DNA from: a bacterium
Lineage (GTDB): Bacteria > Bacillota > Clostridia > Christensenellales > Aristaeellaceae
Assembly: GCA_004563405.1 (NCBI GenBank)
Contig: SFTH01000024.1
Span: forward strand, 1-39,488
Length of the DNA: 39,488 bases
Direction: 5' to 3'
Shown here: positions 14,768 through 23,240 of the stretch, one piece after another
How positions within the stretch are numbered: the stretch's first letter is position 1
Layout of the letters: each line of letters opens with the position of its first letter
The notes under the pieces: generated by a model
The model's database searches: none
What the model was told of the DNA's origin: nothing
What the model saw: the letters and a program-made list of their open reading frames with translations, nothing else
Position numbers and translations under genes: made by a program

Positions 14768-15295
14768 TCAGCGCTTGGCGTACTTCTCCACGGCGTATTT
14801 CTCGCCGAAGGTCTCCACGCTGGCCCGGGCGATCCTCTGCTCGGTCAGCGGGCGGTCCTGGGCGTTGGTGCGCACGGCGGCGATGCCGTCCACCACGTCC
14901 ATGCCCTCCGTCACCATGCCGAAGGCCGCGTAATCGCCGTCCAGGTGGGGCGCGTCGGCGTGCATGATGAAGAACTGGCTGCCCGCAGAGTTGGGCATCA
15001 TGCTGCGGGCCATGGAGAGCACGCCGCGCCGGTGGCGCAGGGTGTTCTGGCGGAAGCCGTTGCGGGCGAATTCGCCCTTGATGCTGTAGCCCGGGCCGCC
15101 CATGCCGGTGCCCTGGGGATCGCCGCCCTGGATCATGAAGCCGGGAATGACCCGATGAAAGATCAGGCCGTCGTAGAAGCCGGACTCCACGAGGTTTACA
15201 AAGTTCGCCACCGTGTTGGGGGCAAACTCGGGATAGAGCTCCGCGGTGATCACGCCGCCGTTCTCCATTTCAAACTTGACGATGGGATTTGCCAT
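14768..15295 (-). CDS. Peptidyl-prolyl cis-trans isomerase, cyclophilin type, cytoplasmic
   Basis: A 175-residue cyclophilin without a signal peptide, so it acts in the cytoplasm on prolyl bonds during folding. Family motifs are FAPNTVANFVNL, FHRVIPGFMIQGGDPQGTG (catalytic Arg in FHRV) and SAGSQFFIM. I start at ATG 15,295 (MANPIVKF) with GGAGG 8 bases upstream. It lies 54 bases after the second cyclophilin gene in the same string. Confidence 0.93.
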   Translation of the reverse strand: MANPIVKFEMENGGVITAELYPEFAPNTVANFVNLVESGFYDGLIFHRVIPGFMIQGGDPQGTGMGGPGYSIKGEFARNGFRQNTLRHRRGVLSMARSMMPNSAGSQFFIMHADAPHLDGDYAAFGMVTEGMDVVDGIAAVRTNAQDRPLTEQRIARASVETFGEKYAVEKYAKR

Positions 15296-15349
15296 TGCTG
15301 TGTCCTCCTGCATATTTGTTCCTTCGCAAATTGCGTTTTTGAATCGCCG

Positions 15350-15997
15350 TCAGCGCGCGGTTTCGTCCTTCGCGTCGGGAAGCTCCATCTTCGCCGCCTC
15401 GTAGCGGTAACCCCCGGTCTCCACCCGGATGCGGGTAATCTTCGGCACCGCGCCCACGGGGGAATTGTCGCTGTCCACCGGCGTGGAGGCAATTTTGTCG
15501 ATGACCTCCAGGCTCTGCGCGTCCATCGCCCGGCCAAAGGCCGCGTACTGGCCATTGTATTCCGGATAGTTGCCCTGCATGATGAAGAACTGGCAGGACG
15601 CGGTGTCGTAGCCGGACTGGCGGCACATGGAGATGGTGCCCCGGGTGTGGTCGATGGGGTTGTCAATGCCGTTGGCCGAGAACTCCCCCTGGATGACGTA
15701 GCCCGCGTTGCCGGTGCCGCTGTTGCGCGGGTCGCCGGTCTGAATCAGTGCGCCGGGCAGGATGCGGAAGAAGCTCAGCCCGTCGTAGAAGCCGCTGTTG
15801 GCCAGCTCCACGAAGTTCGCCACCGTGTTGGGCACGTCCTCCAGAAACAGCTCAAAGCGCATGCTGCTGCCGTCGGAGAGCTCGACGGTGGCCACCGGGT
15901 TGGGAATGCCCGCGAAGGGGCTCTCCTCCTCCCCGCAGCCGCCCAGCAGGCAGATAAGCGCCAGCAGCAGCGCAATCAGGGCGTATCCTCGCTTCAT
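15350..15997 (-). CDS. Cyclophilin-type peptidyl-prolyl isomerase, lipoprotein
   Basis: A 215-residue secreted cyclophilin. The signal peptide ends in the lipobox LLGGC (Cys about 21), so it should be anchored outside the membrane and help fold exported proteins. DVPNTVANFVEL, FFRILPGALIQTGDP and ASCQFFIMQG mark the cyclophilin fold. The catalytic FHR is FFR here, which keeps the Arg. GGAGGG precedes ATG 15,997, which overlaps the hemZ stop by ATGA. Sharing a transcript with SecD/SecF upstream is consistent with a role in export folding, but that is inference. Confidence 0.93.
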   Translation of the reverse strand: MKRGYALIALLLALICLLGGCGEEESPFAGIPNPVATVELSDGSSMRFELFLEDVPNTVANFVELANSGFYDGLSFFRILPGALIQTGDPRNSGTGNAGYVIQGEFSANGIDNPIDHTRGTISMCRQSGYDTASCQFFIMQGNYPEYNGQYAAFGRAMDAQSLEVIDKIASTPVDSDNSPVGAVPKITRIRVETGGYRYEAAKMELPDAKDETAR

Positions 15998-17457
15998 CTG
16001 TTTCCCTCCGGCAGGATCAGCGCGCGCTTGCGCAGAACCATCTCGTCCACGCGCTGCACATATTCCTCGATGTTCTTGACGTTGGCGGCGCGCTCGATGC
16101 GCAGGTCGCGCCCGCCGAAGAGCCACTTGCTGATGGCCCCCGCACCCAGCGCCAGCACGCTTGCCGTCTCCTCCATGTTGCCGATGTTGTACAGGCAGGC
16201 CTTGCCGGGCTTCGCGTAGCCCACGTTCTCCAGGTTGCCCGCCATGTACTTCTGGCGGTAGAGGTAGTAGGGCCGCCATCCGGCATGCGTCAGCCGCGCC
16301 CGTGCACAGGCGATCATCTCCCCCGCGCCGGCGGCGGAGACCTGCGTGTGGCCCGCGCCGGAGACGTGCATTTCCTCGTGGAGTCGGCTCGACCGCTTGA
16401 TGGCCAGGGAGTGCACGGTCACGCTCTCGGGGGCGAGATCAATCACCCGATCGAGGGTTTCGGAAAACACCTCCGGCGTCTCCCCGGGCAGGGCGGCGAT
16501 GAGGTCCATGTTGATGTCGTCAAAGCCCAGCTCCCGGGCGAGGCGGTAGGCCGCCACGGTGTCCGCACCGCTGTGGCTGCGGCCGATGCGCGCGAGCGTC
16601 TCATCCGAAAAGGTCTGAGGATTTACGGAGATGCGGGTGATCTCCATGCGCCGGAGCATCCCGAGCTTCTCCCGGTCGATGGTGTCGGGCCGTCCGGCCT
16701 CCACCGTCCACTCCACCGCCCCGGGAAAGGCCTCCCGGGCCGCGGCGAGGATGCGCTCCAGATCCCCGCAGGGGATGGCCGTGGGCGTGCCGCCGCCCAT
16801 GTAGGCCGCGCGCACATGCAGCCCCGCCTCCTCCATCAGCTTCGCCGCCTCCCGGATCTCCCGGATCAGCGCCCCGGTGTAGGGGGCCACCAGCTTCTGG
16901 TTGCGCCCGATCTCCCCGGAGGAGAAGGAGCAGTAGCTGCATCGGGTGCGGCAGAAGGGGATGCCGATGTAGAGGTCAAAGCTCCCCGGCTCCGGCGTGC
17001 GCACGCCCTGCTGCATCCGCGCGATTTCGCACAAAAGCTCCGCCCGGTCGGCGGAGACGTCGAACTCCCGCATCACCCGCGCGCGGGCGTCCTCCATGCT
17101 GAGCCCCGCGTCCAGCCCCTCGTAGAGCAGGCGCGTGGGGCGTATGCCGGTCAGCGCGCCCCAGGGGGGCTGCATGCCGGTCGTCTCCCGGAGCAGCAGG
17201 TACAGCGCCATCTTCACCTGGCGCTTGCGGGCGCGGCGGATCTCCACCTGCGTGCCCGCAGGCGCTGGGCCGCAGAGCGCCCGGGCGGCGCCGGCGCAGC
17301 TCCAGCGGTCGGTGATCTCCCCGTTCTCCTCCGTGGCGATGTGAACGTAATCCGCGCCGCAATCCGCCTCCACAATCTGCACGTCGCCCAGGAACAGGCG
17401 CAGCATGTCGCCGATGTCGGAGATGAACTCCGGCGCGGCGGTCTGAACGGCAATCAT
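15994..17457 (-). CDS. hemZ: Coproporphyrinogen dehydrogenase-like radical SAM protein HemZ
   Basis: A 487-residue radical-SAM enzyme. The cluster motif CRTRCSYC (Cys169, 173, 176) follows YIGIPF, and the SAM-binding YMGGGTPT and the coproporphyrinogen-oxidase-like segment LIAALPGETPE are visible. The N-terminal 150 residues with WGALTGIRPTRLLYEGL are characteristic of HemZ and absent from HemN/HemW. HemZ proteins are described as oxygen-independent coproporphyrinogen oxidases. A full heme pathway is not visible here, so the substrate in this organism is open. The start ATG 17,457 overlaps the stop of the metallo-hydrolase (ATGA), and the stop overlaps the next start. It belongs to the conserved rel-dtd-hemZ neighbourhood. 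Confidence 0.93.
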   Translation of the reverse strand: MIAVQTAAPEFISDIGDMLRLFLGDVQIVEADCGADYVHIATEENGEITDRWSCAGAARALCGPAPAGTQVEIRRARKRQVKMALYLLLRETTGMQPPWGALTGIRPTRLLYEGLDAGLSMEDARARVMREFDVSADRAELLCEIARMQQGVRTPEPGSFDLYIGIPFCRTRCSYCSFSSGEIGRNQKLVAPYTGALIREIREAAKLMEEAGLHVRAAYMGGGTPTAIPCGDLERILAAAREAFPGAVEWTVEAGRPDTIDREKLGMLRRMEITRISVNPQTFSDETLARIGRSHSGADTVAAYRLARELGFDDINMDLIAALPGETPEVFSETLDRVIDLAPESVTVHSLAIKRSSRLHEEMHVSGAGHTQVSAAGAGEMIACARARLTHAGWRPYYLYRQKYMAGNLENVGYAKPGKACLYNIGNMEETASVLALGAGAISKWLFGGRDLRIERAANVKNIEEYVQRVDEMVLRKRALILPEGNR

Positions 17458-18077
17458 AGGTGATACCTCGCGCGCTCGGCGTCGATGCGGGTCTCGCAGC
17501 CGTGGCCCGGCAGCACCCGTATTTCCCCGGGCAGCGCAAACAGCGCCCGCAGTGAATTGCGCATGTCTCGATGGCTGCCGCCGTAGAGATCCATGCGCCC
17601 GAAGCCCGCGCAGAACAGGGTGTCGCCGCTGAAGAGGGTCGCGTTCTCCGCGTCGTAGAAGCACACCGAACCCTGGGTGTGGCCGGGGGTGGACAGCACG
17701 GAAAAGCGCAGGCCGCAGAGCGCGACCTCCTCTCCCAGCGCCGCGGTCTCCATCTCCGTCGGGCAGGGCTGGGTCGCGCAGCCGGGATCGTAGGCGTTGC
17801 GCTCAGGGTCGCAGAGCAGCTCCGCGTCGCCGGGGTGCAGATACACCGGCGCGCCGCTCTCCCCGGCGAGGGGAGCGGCGGAGAGCATGTGGTCAAAGTG
17901 TCCGTGGGTGAGCAGTATGCCCCCGAGCCTGCGCCCGGAGGCGCTCAGCGCGCGCCGCAGCGCAGTGAGATCGTCGCCGGGGTCGATCAACACGGCCTCC
18001 GTCCGCCCCTCGGGGCAGAGCAGGTAGGCGTTCTCCTGATAGGCGCCGCAGACGATGGTCTGGATCGTATATTTCAT
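17454..18077 (-). CDS. Metallo-beta-lactamase-fold hydrolase (glyoxalase II-like)
   Basis: A 207-residue cytoplasmic hydrolase. THGHFDH supplies the HxHxDH zinc motif (about 60-66); further ligands are in STPGHTQGS, FSGDTLF and LPGHG. It resembles the YcbL/glyoxalase II-like group found next to dtd and rel in clostridia. The substrate is unknown, possibly a thioester. I start at ATG 18,077 (MKYTIQT), 5 bases after GCGAGG; an in-frame TTG five codons earlier would overlap that site. It begins 11 bases after dtd. Confidence 0.9.
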   Translation of the reverse strand: MKYTIQTIVCGAYQENAYLLCPEGRTEAVLIDPGDDLTALRRALSASGRRLGGILLTHGHFDHMLSAAPLAGESGAPVYLHPGDAELLCDPERNAYDPGCATQPCPTEMETAALGEEVALCGLRFSVLSTPGHTQGSVCFYDAENATLFSGDTLFCAGFGRMDLYGGSHRDMRNSLRALFALPGEIRVLPGHGCETRIDAERARYHL

Positions 18078-18088
18078 GAAAACCTCGC

Positions 18089-18538
18089 TCAAAGTATCTT
18101 TTTGCTGTCCAGAAGGATGGTGGTGGGGCCGTCGTTGACCAGGGAGACCTCCATGTGGGTGCGGAAGCGCCCGGTCTCCACGTGGATTCCCCGCCTGCGC
18201 ACCTCCTCGCAGAGCAACTCGAACAGCGGCTCTGCAGCCTCGGGCCGGGCGGCGCGGATGAAGCTGGGCCGCCGCCCGTGGCGCGCGTCGCCCAGCAGGG
18301 TGAACTGGCTCACCATCAGCACGCTGCCGCCCACGTCGCTCAGGCAGCGGTTCATCTTTCCGTCCTCGTCCTCAAACACGCGCAGGCCGGCGATCTTCTC
18401 CGCGCAGTAGCGCGCGTCCGCCTCCGTGTCGCCGTCCTCCGCCCCAGCCAGCACCATAAAGCCCCGGCCGATCGCGCCCACTTCCTCGCCCGCGACGGTA
18501 ACCGACGCGCGGCTGACCTCCTGTACTACGCAACGCAT
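18089..18538 (-). CDS. dtd: D-aminoacyl-tRNA deacylase
   Basis: A 149-residue proofreading enzyme that hydrolyses D-aminoacyl-tRNAs (and Gly-tRNA-Ala) in the cytoplasm. The start MRCVVQEVSRASV, the catalytic-pocket motif SQFTLLGD (about 78-85) and the Gly-cisPro motif NDGPTT (about 136-141) are family hallmarks. The length is standard. It lies 38 bases downstream of rel and 11 upstream of the metallo-hydrolase, inside the long leftward operon. Confidence 0.96.
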   Translation of the reverse strand: MRCVVQEVSRASVTVAGEEVGAIGRGFMVLAGAEDGDTEADARYCAEKIAGLRVFEDEDGKMNRCLSDVGGSVLMVSQFTLLGDARHGRRPSFIRAARPEAAEPLFELLCEEVRRRGIHVETGRFRTHMEVSLVNDGPTTILLDSKKIL

Positions 18539-18576
18539 ATTCGCTCTTCAAACCTTTCCGCAACCCGCCGCTCCGA

Positions 18577-20784
18577 TCAGGAGGAGACTCTGCTGACCTC
18601 GATCACGTCCGGCCACTTCTGCAGGTCGCGGATGATCTTGTTGAGCTGCTGGGTGTCTTTGATGATGATGGACACATGGAAGATGTAGGTGGAATCCTTG
18701 TAGGCGTGGCCGGTGATGGTGGTCACCGGAACCTCCTGGGTGGCCAGCAGCACGGAAATCTCCGCCAGCAGGCCGGTTCGGTTGTAGGTGATGATGCGGA
18801 TCTCCGCCTCGTAGGAGGCGTTCGCACCCTGGGCCTCCCACTCCACCTCGATCAGCCGGTCCTTCTCCACATCCGGATCCTTCAGGCTCACGCAGTCCGA
18901 CCGGTGCACGGACACGCCGCGCCCGCGGGTGATGTAGCCGATGATCCTGTCCCCGGGCAGGGGGTTGCAGCAGCGGGCGAAGCGCACCAGCATGCCGCTC
19001 TCGCCCTTGACGATCACGCCGTTGGAGGAGGACTGGGGCTGCTTGCGGGGCTGCTCCTCGGCCTTGCCGATGTCCTGCATGCCGGGCACAACCGCCTCCT
19101 CGGGCTTTGCGCTCTTTTTGTATTCGTCCACCAGGCGGTTGACCACCTGGGCGCAGGAGAGCCCGCCGAAGCCCACCATGGCGTACACGTCGTCCACGGT
19201 CTGGGCCGAGAAGCGCTTGCAGATCACGTCCACGGCGTCTCCCCGCAGCAGCTGGGAGAGGCTGTAACCCAGACGTTTGGCCTCCTTGTCCATCATGTCG
19301 CGGCCCAGGGGAATGTTCTCCTCCCGCTGCTCCTTCTTGAGCCAGGCGCGGATCTTGGCCTTGGCCTCGCTGGACTTGACGATGTTCAGCCAGTCCCGGC
19401 TCGGGCCCCGGGAGGACGAGGAGGTCATGACCTCCACGAAGTCGCCGGTCTGAAGCTGGGAGGCCAGGGGCACGATGCGGCCGTTCACCTTCGCGCCGAT
19501 GCAGCGGTTGCCCACGGCGGAGTGGATGCGATAGGCGAAGTCCAGGGGCGTCGCGCCCTTGGGCAGGGTGATCACGTCGCCCCGGGGAGTGAACACGAAC
19601 ACCTCGTCGGCGAAGAGGTCCACCTTCGCCAGCTCGCCGAACTCGCCGGGGTCGCGCACGTCGCTCTGCCAGTCCAGTATGCGCCGCAGCCAGCTGAGCT
19701 TCTGATCCAGCTCGTTCTCGTTGGCGCGGCCCTCCTTGTACCTCCAGTGGGCGGCGATGCCGTACTCCGCCGTGCGGTGCATGTCGAAGGTGCGGATCTG
19801 CACCTCGAAGGGGCGGCCCTGATTGACCACCGTGGTGTGCAGGGACTGGTACATGTTCGGCTTGGGCATGGAGATGTAGTCCTTGAACCGGCCGGGCACC
19901 TGGGGCCACATGGTATGCACCACGCCCAGCACGAAGTAGCAGTCCTGCTGGCTGTTCACCAGAACGCGGATGGCGATCAGATCGTTGATCTGGTCGAAGG
20001 TCTTGTTCTGGCTCTTCATCTTCTTGTAGATGGAATAGAAGTGCTTGGGGCGGCCCGTGATCTCGGCCTTGATGCCGGCCTCCCGGAGCTTCGCGCCCAG
20101 CTGCTGGGTCACCTCGGAGATCAGCTTTTCCCGTTCCTCCCGCTTCATGCCCACCAGGCGCACCAGTTCATAGTAGCCCTCGGGGTCGATGTAGCGCAGG
20201 GCGAGATCCTCCAGCTCCCACTTGATGGTGTACACGCCCATGCGGTGGGCCAGGGGCGCGTAGATGTCCAGCGTCTCCCGGGCGATGGGAATCTGTCGCT
20301 CGGGCTTCTGAAACTTCAGCGTGCGCATGTTATGCAGGCGGTCGGCCAGCTTGATCAGCACCACGCGGATGTCCTTGGCCATGGCCAGGAACATCTTGCG
20401 CAGGGTCTCCGCCTGGGCCTCCTCCCGGGAGGCAAAGTTCAGCTGGTTCAGCTTGGTCACGCCGTCCACCAGCAGCTCGACCTCCTGGCCGAACTGGTCG
20501 CGGATGACCTCCAGCGTCACGCCCTCCACGTCCTCCACGCAGTCGTGCAGCAGGCCTGCGGCGATGGTGGTGCCGTCCAGCATCAGATCGGTCAGAATCA
20601 CCGCCACCGCGCAGGGGTGGCTGAAGTAGGGCTCGCCGGACTTGCGCTTCTGGTTGGCGTGGGCCTTCTCCGCGAATTCATAGGCGCGGCGCACCACGTC
20701 CATGTCGTCCTCCGGATGGAACTTCCGTATCCGGCGAACCAGATCGTCCAGACTCATGTATCCCTTCACATCCGTGCCGGTCAT
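18577..20784 (-). CDS. rel: Bifunctional (p)ppGpp synthetase/hydrolase Rel
   Basis: A 735-residue stringent-response enzyme. The HD hydrolase domain carries FSHP and LLHDCVED (His80, Asp81, Glu84, Asp85). The synthetase has GRPKHFYSIYKKM and RFKD (299-302), the charge pattern of bifunctional Rel enzymes and not of monofunctional RelA. A TGS domain (about 391-455, FTPRGDVITLPKGATPLDFA), a helical/zinc-finger-like region with CC at RFARCCNPLPGD and a C-terminal ACT domain (about 660-735) follow. So it should both make and degrade (p)ppGpp and respond to ribosome-bound uncharged tRNA. I start at ATG 20,784 after GGGGAGGGG; the ATG overlaps the recJ stop (ATGA). No apt gene lies between recJ and rel. 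Confidence 0.97.
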   Translation of the reverse strand: MTGTDVKGYMSLDDLVRRIRKFHPEDDMDVVRRAYEFAEKAHANQKRKSGEPYFSHPCAVAVILTDLMLDGTTIAAGLLHDCVEDVEGVTLEVIRDQFGQEVELLVDGVTKLNQLNFASREEAQAETLRKMFLAMAKDIRVVLIKLADRLHNMRTLKFQKPERQIPIARETLDIYAPLAHRMGVYTIKWELEDLALRYIDPEGYYELVRLVGMKREEREKLISEVTQQLGAKLREAGIKAEITGRPKHFYSIYKKMKSQNKTFDQINDLIAIRVLVNSQQDCYFVLGVVHTMWPQVPGRFKDYISMPKPNMYQSLHTTVVNQGRPFEVQIRTFDMHRTAEYGIAAHWRYKEGRANENELDQKLSWLRRILDWQSDVRDPGEFGELAKVDLFADEVFVFTPRGDVITLPKGATPLDFAYRIHSAVGNRCIGAKVNGRIVPLASQLQTGDFVEVMTSSSSRGPSRDWLNIVKSSEAKAKIRAWLKKEQREENIPLGRDMMDKEAKRLGYSLSQLLRGDAVDVICKRFSAQTVDDVYAMVGFGGLSCAQVVNRLVDEYKKSAKPEEAVVPGMQDIGKAEEQPRKQPQSSSNGVIVKGESGMLVRFARCCNPLPGDRIIGYITRGRGVSVHRSDCVSLKDPDVEKDRLIEVEWEAQGANASYEAEIRIITYNRTGLLAEISVLLATQEVPVTTITGHAYKDSTYIFHVSIIIKDTQQLNKIIRDLQKWPDVIEVSRVSS

Positions 20785-23150
20785 GCAAGTCCCCTCCCCC
20801 CGTTGTTCTCCCTGAGCCGCCCGACCGCGCGCCAAAGGGCGCTGCTCTCGGGATCGGTCTTCTTCATTGGCGGCAGCAGCAGCCCGAAGGGCCGCTCCCG
20901 AAGCTCCACGAGCTTCATGTCCATCAGCGCCAGCAGCGCGACGTGGCAACAGGTACTCCCCAGCCCCGTCTCCTCCGCCAGGTGCGCGTCCAGCGCCTCC
21001 ACGTCCTTCAGGTGCACCGGCCTGCGGCTCAGATGCAGCGCCGCGCGATACACCTCGCGCATCTGATCCACGTCGGGAAGCTCCCGGCGCAGCGCGAAAC
21101 CCCTGCCCTCAAGGGTGAACAGCTCCGCGCCCTCCGGCGCGCTCCGGGGCGCGGGCACGCCCGCCAGCACCAGCGTGCGCAGGCCCCGCGGAAAGCCGTC
21201 CAGCCGGTCGGGACAGACGGATATGCTGTTGAACGCCCGCGCGTCCTCCGGCAGCGCACCGATGCACAGATCCGGCGCGCAGACGCGGCTCCGCTCCAGA
21301 ATCCGCCGCGCATCCGCCAGCCGCGCGCAGAGGATCCAGACGCCCTGAACCCCCGCGTCCAGCCGCCGCGCCAGTTCCTCCATGCTCAGCTCTGGCGCGC
21401 GGCGCGCACAATCATCGCCTCTATTATAGAGCAATTCTGTTAAGAATCTGCGCTGCATGGGGCCCTCTTCCCCCTGCGACGCGTCGATTCTCGCCAAATT
21501 GTCCGCCTCCCGCAGCGCGCTGAGCCGCAGCTGCACGTCCGTGCGCCCGTTCCAGCTGTTCAGCTGAGGCGTAAAGAGGATCTCCGCCTCCCCGTCCAGC
21601 TTTGCGGCGCGCTCCCCCGCGCCGAAGAAGATGCCCGTGCGGCGCACGCCGTTCTCCGCGCAGATCAGCCGCAGATGTGCCCCCTGGGCCCCGATGGCGC
21701 GCGCCTCCACCAGGTGCACCCGGGCGCGGAACACCGGCTCGGGGTTGCCGCAGCCGGTGGGCTCCAGCGCGCCCAGAGCGCGCACGAAGGCCTCGCCGCA
21801 CTCGTCCAGGGAGACCGGAATGTCGTACTGCGCGGCGGGCACATAGGTCTCCGCCGGCGCGTTTTCAAACAGATACGCGTCCAGCGCATCCCAGAGCGCA
21901 TCGAAGTTCTCCGCGCGCAGCGTGAGCCCCGCCGCCTGGCTGTGGCCGCCGAATCTCTCCATCAAATCCGCCCCGGCACAGAGGGTCTGGTAGATGTCCA
22001 CGCCCTCGATGCTCCGACAGGAGCCGGTGAGCACGCCGTCCGCCTCGGACAGGGCGATCACCGGGTAGTTGTACTTCTCCCGCAGGTGGGAGGCCGTGAG
22101 CCCGATCACCCCGGGGTTCCAGCCCTCGCCCCGCACCAGCAGGATGCGGTGGGCCGAAAAGTCAAAGTCGCGCAGCTGCGCCTCGGCCTCGGCGCGAATT
22201 TCCCGCTCGACGCTCTGGCGGCGGGCGTTCTCCTGCTCCAGCTCGTCGGCTTGGGCCACGGCGAGGAACGCGTCCCGCTGCATCAGCAGCTCGTAGGAGC
22301 GCCGGGCCGAGCCCAGCCGCCCGCCGGCGTTCAGCCGGGGGGCGATGCGGAAGGCCACGCCGCCCGCGTCCAGCGCGCCCGGTTCGATGCGCGCGCGCTC
22401 CATCAGCGCCGCCAGGCCGGGCCGGGGCGCGCGGTTGATGCGCTCCAGTCCCATGCGCACGAGGACGCGGTTCTCGCCGGTCAGGGATACCACGTCCGCC
22501 ACGGTGGCCACCGCCGCCAGGTCGACGCGCTCCAGCGCCGCCTCCCAGCCGCCCAGCGCCTGCACCAGCTTGAGGGCCACGCCCGCGCCGCAGAGCCAGG
22601 GGAAGGGATAGTCGTTCAGCAGGGGATTGACCACGGGGCAGTCCGGCAGGCTCTCCCCCGGGCGGTGGTGGTCGGTGACGATGCAGTCCAGCCCCAGCTC
22701 TTTCGCCAGGGCGATCAGATCCCGAGAGGCCACGCCGCAGTCCACCGTGACCAGCAGCTCCGCGCGCCGGGCGATTTCCCGCACGGCGCCCTCGTTCAGG
22801 CCGTAGCCCTCCTCGTGGCGGGAGGGAAGGTAGACCTCCACCCGCGCGCCTTCGCAGAGCAGATAGTCGCTCAGTATGGCGCTTGCGCACACGCCGTCCA
22901 CGTCGTAATCGCCGTAGACGCAGATGCGCTCCCCGCGCTCCACGGCGGCGCGGATGCGCTCGACCGCCTCCGGCATGGCGTTCAGGCGCAGGGGATCGTG
23001 CAGCTGGGCGGCGCAGGGGTTCAGAAAGGCCTCGGCCGCCTCCGCAGAGGCGATGCCCCGCTGCATCAGCAGCCGGTGCAGCAGGGCGGACATGCCCTCC
23101 GGGCGCTCAAACCAGCTTCGCTCCCCCTGCCTCTGCACATAGCGCAGCAT
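20781..23150 (-). CDS. recJ: Single-stranded-DNA-specific exonuclease RecJ
   Basis: A 789-residue 5'-3' single-strand exonuclease used in recombination and repair. The DHH phosphoesterase motifs YGDYDVDGVCAS, VDCGV and VTDHHRPG and the DHHA1 motif GGHSQAAGLT are intact, followed by the OB-fold region (about 450-560) and a long C-terminal extension of about 220 residues seen in Bacillota RecJ proteins. Two ATGs (23,156 and 23,150) are possible; AAGGGGG is 7 bases from the second and only 1 from the first, so I use 23,150. The stop overlaps the rel start. Confidence 0.95.
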   Translation of the reverse strand: MLRYVQRQGERSWFERPEGMSALLHRLLMQRGIASAEAAEAFLNPCAAQLHDPLRLNAMPEAVERIRAAVERGERICVYGDYDVDGVCASAILSDYLLCEGARVEVYLPSRHEEGYGLNEGAVREIARRAELLVTVDCGVASRDLIALAKELGLDCIVTDHHRPGESLPDCPVVNPLLNDYPFPWLCGAGVALKLVQALGGWEAALERVDLAAVATVADVVSLTGENRVLVRMGLERINRAPRPGLAALMERARIEPGALDAGGVAFRIAPRLNAGGRLGSARRSYELLMQRDAFLAVAQADELEQENARRQSVEREIRAEAEAQLRDFDFSAHRILLVRGEGWNPGVIGLTASHLREKYNYPVIALSEADGVLTGSCRSIEGVDIYQTLCAGADLMERFGGHSQAAGLTLRAENFDALWDALDAYLFENAPAETYVPAAQYDIPVSLDECGEAFVRALGALEPTGCGNPEPVFRARVHLVEARAIGAQGAHLRLICAENGVRRTGIFFGAGERAAKLDGEAEILFTPQLNSWNGRTDVQLRLSALREADNLARIDASQGEEGPMQRRFLTELLYNRGDDCARRAPELSMEELARRLDAGVQGVWILCARLADARRILERSRVCAPDLCIGALPEDARAFNSISVCPDRLDGFPRGLRTLVLAGVPAPRSAPEGAELFTLEGRGFALRRELPDVDQMREVYRAALHLSRRPVHLKDVEALDAHLAEETGLGSTCCHVALLALMDMKLVELRERPFGLLLPPMKKTDPESSALWRAVGRLRENNGGRGLA

Positions 23151-23189
23151 GCGCATGCCCCCTTGCCCTCTGTATCGGTCGGATAACGA

Positions 23190-23223
23190 AATCAGGAACC
23201 GGCACTTGCGTCGATTCCTGATT
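23190..23223 (-). promoter_or_regulatory. Inverted repeat between secF and recJ
   Basis: AATCAGGAA (23,190-23,198) and TTCCTGATT (23,215-23,223) are perfect 9-base arms around a 16-base loop, just past the secF stop. TCGTTATCC follows on the minus strand. It could be a weak attenuator or an RNA-processing hairpin that tunes recJ/rel against secDF. Confidence 0.5.
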
Positions 23224-23240
23224 GAAAACCAGATTGGAAC

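Noticed and set aside
18548..19909. A 453-residue minus-strand frame overlapping rel
   Set aside because: It is a shifted frame of rel with Arg/Gly/Pro-rich content and no start signal.
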